The translations under genes were made by a program, and so were the position numbers. From Phycisphaerae bacterium (GTDB lineage: Bacteria > Planctomycetota > Phycisphaerae > UBA1845 > Fen-1342): a DNA stretch of 15,322 nt. Shown here one piece after another: positions 12,542 through 15,322 of the stretch (its first letter is position 1; the number at the start of each line of letters is the position of its first letter). The stretch covers positions 1-15,322 of the forward strand of contig JALHOX010000049.1 of the NCBI GenBank assembly GCA_022842805.1, given 5' to 3'. Under the pieces are notes generated by a model. The model was not told the origin of the DNA. It ran no database searches and saw only the letters and a list, made by a program, of their open reading frames with translations.

Positions 12542-15027
12542 GTCGCATCCTCCGGCAAGCGGATCGACTCCACGCGTTCGCCGCGCTTCACGACGATCTC
12601 GCGTGGCGGCGTCTTGGCGCGGGCGATCCACTCATAAAGCTCGCGACAGGTGGCGACGGCCTCGTCGTCGACGAGCAGGATCAGGTCTTCGCCGCGCAGT
12701 CCGGCGGCGTCGCAAAGGGATTGGACGCGAACGCGCTCGACGAAGGGCGGCTGCTGTGCCCCGCCGACGTCGAACACGCGCACGCCGATGGAGAGCAGTC
12801 GCCGCGATGCGTCACGCAGCGAAATCGAGTTGGGTTGGGTCTCGTCGAGCGAATCGCCCCGCACAAAGGCGGCGACCTCGTCGACGGGTAGCGCGTAGTT
12901 GAGCCAGGTGTTGGTGATCGTGCTGGTGACCGGTCGGCCGATCAGTCCGATCAACTCGCCGCTTGCGTCGACGAGCGCGCCGCCGGCACAGCCCGGCGCG
13001 CTGACGATCAGATCGGTCAGGAGAACATCGCGATCAAAGTCGATCTCACGCCGTCGAAACCGGCCGGCCAGCGGCGCGCGGCCCGAGAGCAGGCCGAGCG
13101 AGACCGAAACCGGCTCGTTACCGCCGGCGACTTTGAACGGGTTGCTCACCGACCAGACCCAGGCCCCGATCGGCGTCGCCGCACTCTCGCGCTGCAGCGA
13201 GAACGCGGGCAATTCCGTCGCCTCGATCTTCAGCAGCGCGAGTTGCCGGCGCTCGTCGCGGCGCTGCACCACGGCGGGCAGCGTGCGCCCATCGGCCAAT
13301 GTGGCGCGGAGGCTCTTGCCTTCGAGCAGCGGCGAGAGCGCGGTGACGATCTGGCCGCTACTGCTGATGATGCAGCCGGAGGCATAGCCTTTTTGCGAAC
13401 CAACCTCGGCGCCGGTGAGCTTTACGACGCGGGCCTGGGCGGCGGCGATGAGCGGCGGGATTTCGGAAACCGGTTCCTCAGCGGCGCGGCTCTCATCGGA
13501 AGAGGCTTTGGCGTTGGCCGGACGAAACGTCGAGCGCGGCTTCAGCGGGTCGCTGCCGACGCGGATGTCGAGCAATTCGCCCGAAAGATCGTCGAAGCGC
13601 CAGGAGACGCGCAGCCCATCGGCCAGCTTTCGCTCGACCACGCCCGCGACGCGATCCCCCATCGGCTCGCTGCCGACGACGTCCCAATCGACGTCGAGCG
13701 GCACGTCGCGCAACAGCGGTTCGAAGGCACGGCGCGCGTCCGCCGCGCGGATGTCGACGCCGATGTCGCCCGTTTCGCTTTCGGGTTGCGAGGCGGCGAC
13801 ACCGAAGATGTCGAGGTCGACGCTCGCGCCGTCCGTCAGCCGGGCTGCGGAGTTGGCGGGGTCGAGCGCGACAGCCATCGCCGGCTGCTGCTCAAGGGTC
13901 CAGCGGGCCGCCGCGGGATCGATGTGCTTTCGTGCCAGCGTCAGGTAGCGCCGAATCGCCGTTTGGGCCAGTCGCGCGTCGGGGACGAAGGCCGTGCCGA
14001 GGCGAATCGGCAGCCGCTCCAGACGCACTGTCGCCTCGCGCTGTTCTTTTTCGTGTCTCCAGCGCAGCCGCACGGGCCAATCGGCGGACAGCGGAGCGAT
14101 GCGATTATTGAAATCGTTCGGCGTGCGAACCGCTTCGCCGTCGATCGACAGCAACGTGTCGCCCAATTGAACGCCGGCCTTCTCCGCCGGCGAGAGCGCC
14201 TGCATTGCATCGAAGATCAACTCGTCGCCCGCAGCGCGGACCGTCGCGCCGAGCGTGCCGTGGCCCGTCAGCTTTCCCGCCCGCAGCATCGGCAGGAAGC
14301 GCCGTGCCTGCTTGATCGTGATCGCGTAGCCGAGACCGACATTGACTCGACCGCGTTCTTCAAATGATCCGCGGCCGTTGATGCCGAGCACGCGGCCCGA
14401 CAGGTCGAAGAGCGGCCCGCCGGAGTTGCCGGGGTTGATCGAGGTCGAGACCTGGATGCAATCGGCGTATTCGAGCAGGTTGCCCTGCCCTTCCTGATAG
14501 CGGTGCAGGCCGCTGATGACGCCGAGCGTGATCGTCGGTGAGTAGTCCTCTGCGAGCAGGAAGGGATTTCCGAACGCGGCGACCCACTGGCCGACGTGCA
14601 GTCGATCGGAGTCGCCGAGCGGAGCCGGCTGGAACGCTTCGCGACCGCTGAGCTTGAACATCGCCAGGTCGCCGCCGGGATCGATGCCGAGAACTTGAAG
14701 CGGATAGAGACGGCCATCGGCGAGTCCGCCAAAGCCGCCGCTTTCAAGAAACTCGGCCACGACGTGGAAGTTGGTCAGGCCGTAGCCATCGGCGTCGAGC
14801 AGCACGCCGCTGCCGCCGTTCTGCCGATCTCGTCCGGGGAATATGCAGACGACCGATTGGGCCGCGTTAGCGAAGGAGGAGATCCGTGCGTCTTCGGCGG
14901 ATCGGACGGCGTCGATGTCGGCGGCGTGCTGGGCGCTTGCGACCGGCGCAGCCGCGGCAAACGCCCCGATCGATATCAGGGCCGCGACGGACACGTGATT
15001 CGTGTTCCTCAGCATTTGTTCAACCAT
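12532..15027 (-). CDS. Exported HtrA-like protein with one active and one degenerate protease domain and two PDZ domains
   Basis: An 831-residue protein. The signal peptide is about residues 12-32 (VSVAALISIGAFAAAAPVASA). The first trypsin-like domain (about 45-245) is intact: His88 in LTNFHVV, Asp120 in DPGGDLAMFKL and Ser202 in INPGNSGGPLF. PDZ1 spans about 250-338 (SPAEKAGVQLGDTLLSIDGEAV). Residues about 345-525 are an unrecognised region ending in a charged linker. A second trypsin-like domain (about 530-720) keeps the fold but not the triad: Ser565 for His (VTALSP), Gln595 for Asp (RRQLALLK) and Ala681 for Ser (PGCAGGALV). PDZ2 spans about 745-825. Usual HtrA proteins have one protease domain and about 350-500 residues, so this is a two-module fusion. 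ATGs at 15027 and 15015 are both possible; no Shine-Dalgarno is visible. It follows the NPCBM gene by 36 nt and overlaps the next gene by 10 nt. Likely periplasmic or surface quality control; targets unknown. Confidence 0.9.
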   Translation of the reverse strand: MVEQMLRNTNHVSVAALISIGAFAAAAPVASAQHAADIDAVRSAEDARISSFANAAQSVVCIFPGRDRQNGGSGVLLDADGYGLTNFHVVAEFLESGGFGGLADGRLYPLQVLGIDPGGDLAMFKLSGREAFQPAPLGDSDRLHVGQWVAAFGNPFLLAEDYSPTITLGVISGLHRYQEGQGNLLEYADCIQVSTSINPGNSGGPLFDLSGRVLGINGRGSFEERGRVNVGLGYAITIKQARRFLPMLRAGKLTGHGTLGATVRAAGDELIFDAMQALSPAEKAGVQLGDTLLSIDGEAVRTPNDFNNRIAPLSADWPVRLRWRHEKEQREATVRLERLPIRLGTAFVPDARLAQTAIRRYLTLARKHIDPAAARWTLEQQPAMAVALDPANSAARLTDGASVDLDIFGVAASQPESETGDIGVDIRAADARRAFEPLLRDVPLDVDWDVVGSEPMGDRVAGVVERKLADGLRVSWRFDDLSGELLDIRVGSDPLKPRSTFRPANAKASSDESRAAEEPVSEIPPLIAAAQARVVKLTGAEVGSQKGYASGCIISSSGQIVTALSPLLEGKSLRATLADGRTLPAVVQRRDERRQLALLKIEATELPAFSLQRESAATPIGAWVWSVSNPFKVAGGNEPVSVSLGLLSGRAPLAGRFRRREIDFDRDVLLTDLIVSAPGCAGGALVDASGELIGLIGRPVTSTITNTWLNYALPVDEVAAFVRGDSLDETQPNSISLRDASRRLLSIGVRVFDVGGAQQPPFVERVRVQSLCDAAGLRGEDLILLVDDEAVATCRELYEWIARAKTPPREIVVKRGERVESIRLPEDATWP

Positions 15028-15063
15028 ACGGGGAACGGGGGCATTGTGCCCGCACCCCCCTAT

Positions 15064-15322
15064 CTATCGGATCAACCGCGCCGAGCCCCACGCCACATGA
15101 TCGCCGATGTCGAGGTTTTCGCCGCGCTGCACAACCAGCGTCAACTGCTTGACGCCGGCCAGATCGACCAGGACATCCTGCGGCTTTTCGCCGGCGCGGA
15201 TGCTTTTCGACTCCCACAGCACGCGCGAGTCGCCGACGAGGCGCACGCGCGCGTTTCCCTGCGGCGAATACTCATCGAGGATGCCGACGGTCGCCGCGAA
15301 CTGCCGCGCGCCGCCGCCGGCG
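15064..15322 (-). CDS. C-terminal part of an NPCBM/NEW2-domain protein, cut by the right edge, with an apparent frameshift
   Basis: The 3' end of a gene entering from the right. The last 61 codons (VRLVGDSRVLWESKSIR..., ...LTLVVQRGENLDIGDHVAWGSARLIR) match the second half of an NPCBM/NEW2 carbohydrate-binding-like domain: a GDG-like turn, L..S, V.V.L.GVK.L.L.V, and DHxxW near the end. The first half (GGGARQFAATVGILDEYSPQGNA) is just upstream but in a different frame; the two join near 15246-15252 within a CG-alternating run, as if two bases were lost or one gained. A sequencing error or a real mutation would both explain it. The stop at 15064 lies 36 nt before the HtrA fusion gene, suggesting one operon. 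The N-terminal domains, which would tell the function, lie outside the window. Confidence 0.75.
   Translation of the reverse strand, partial: AGGGARQFAATVGILDEYSPQGNARVRLVGDSRVLWESKSIRAGEKPQDVLVDLAGVKQLTLVVQRGENLDIGDHVAWGSARLIR

Noticed and set aside
11862..12902. 346-codon plus-strand open frame across both HtrA genes
   Set aside because: Antisense to two clear coding regions, and extremely Arg/Ser/Pro-rich towards the end.
13243..14367. 374-codon plus-strand open frame
   Set aside because: Antisense to the HtrA fusion gene. Composition is typical of a shadow frame.
1..15322. CRISPR array, tRNA or rRNA genes, transposase or integrase
   Set aside because: No regularly spaced repeats, no cloverleaf in the spacers and no transposase or integrase motifs were seen.

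Overview
The window is GC-rich bacterial DNA that most resembles a planctomycete, probably a Phycisphaerae-type lineage. This is inferred from three things. There is a prepilin-like protein with an N-terminal FTLIELLVVVAIIA segment and a C-terminal H-x-DG motif. Ser/Gln/Pro/Ala 'SQPA' linkers recur in unrelated proteins (the DUF2092 protein and the pseudoprotease). The spacers carry dispersed palindromic words of a kind common in that phylum. No rRNA, tRNA, CRISPR array, insertion sequence or phage gene was seen.

Layout. Positions 1-1773 (minus strand) hold the first codons of a gene running off the left edge, a prepilin-like H-x9-DG protein with a strong terminator behind it, and a small membrane-anchored zinc-ribbon protein. 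Positions 1774-2221 are a gene-free divergent spacer full of inverted and tandem repeats. Positions 2222-4697 (plus strand) hold a YbgC/FadM-like hotdog acyl-CoA thioesterase, a half-size EamA/DMT-like membrane protein and a secreted PQQ/BamB-like beta-propeller. Positions 4698-4865 are a convergent spacer with a terminator and palindromic repeats. Positions 4866-8080 (minus strand) look like one envelope operon bounded by terminators: a Lys-free, very acidic secreted protein or lipoprotein, then a DUF2092 periplasmic protein, then a secreted protein joining a Pro-rich stalk, three DUF6515-like Tyr-rich units and two YbaY-type domains. Positions 8287-11034 encode pyruvate phosphate dikinase, with its own terminator and an 81-bp-period internal duplication.

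Positions 11285-15322 (minus strand) are the most unusual part. They hold the 3' end of an NPCBM-domain gene with an apparent frameshift, then an 831-residue exported protein with one intact HtrA-type protease domain fused to a second HtrA-like domain that has lost its catalytic triad. Overlapping its stop is a third gene, a PDZ-containing HtrA homologue in which all three catalytic residues are also replaced. One active and two dead HtrA modules in adjacent genes suggest a secreted protease/pseudoprotease system, possibly scaffolding or allosteric control. The residue losses are visible in the sequence; the joint function is inference.

Most products carry export signals or membrane segments, so the neighbourhood is mainly about the cell envelope, with ppdK as the central-metabolism exception.
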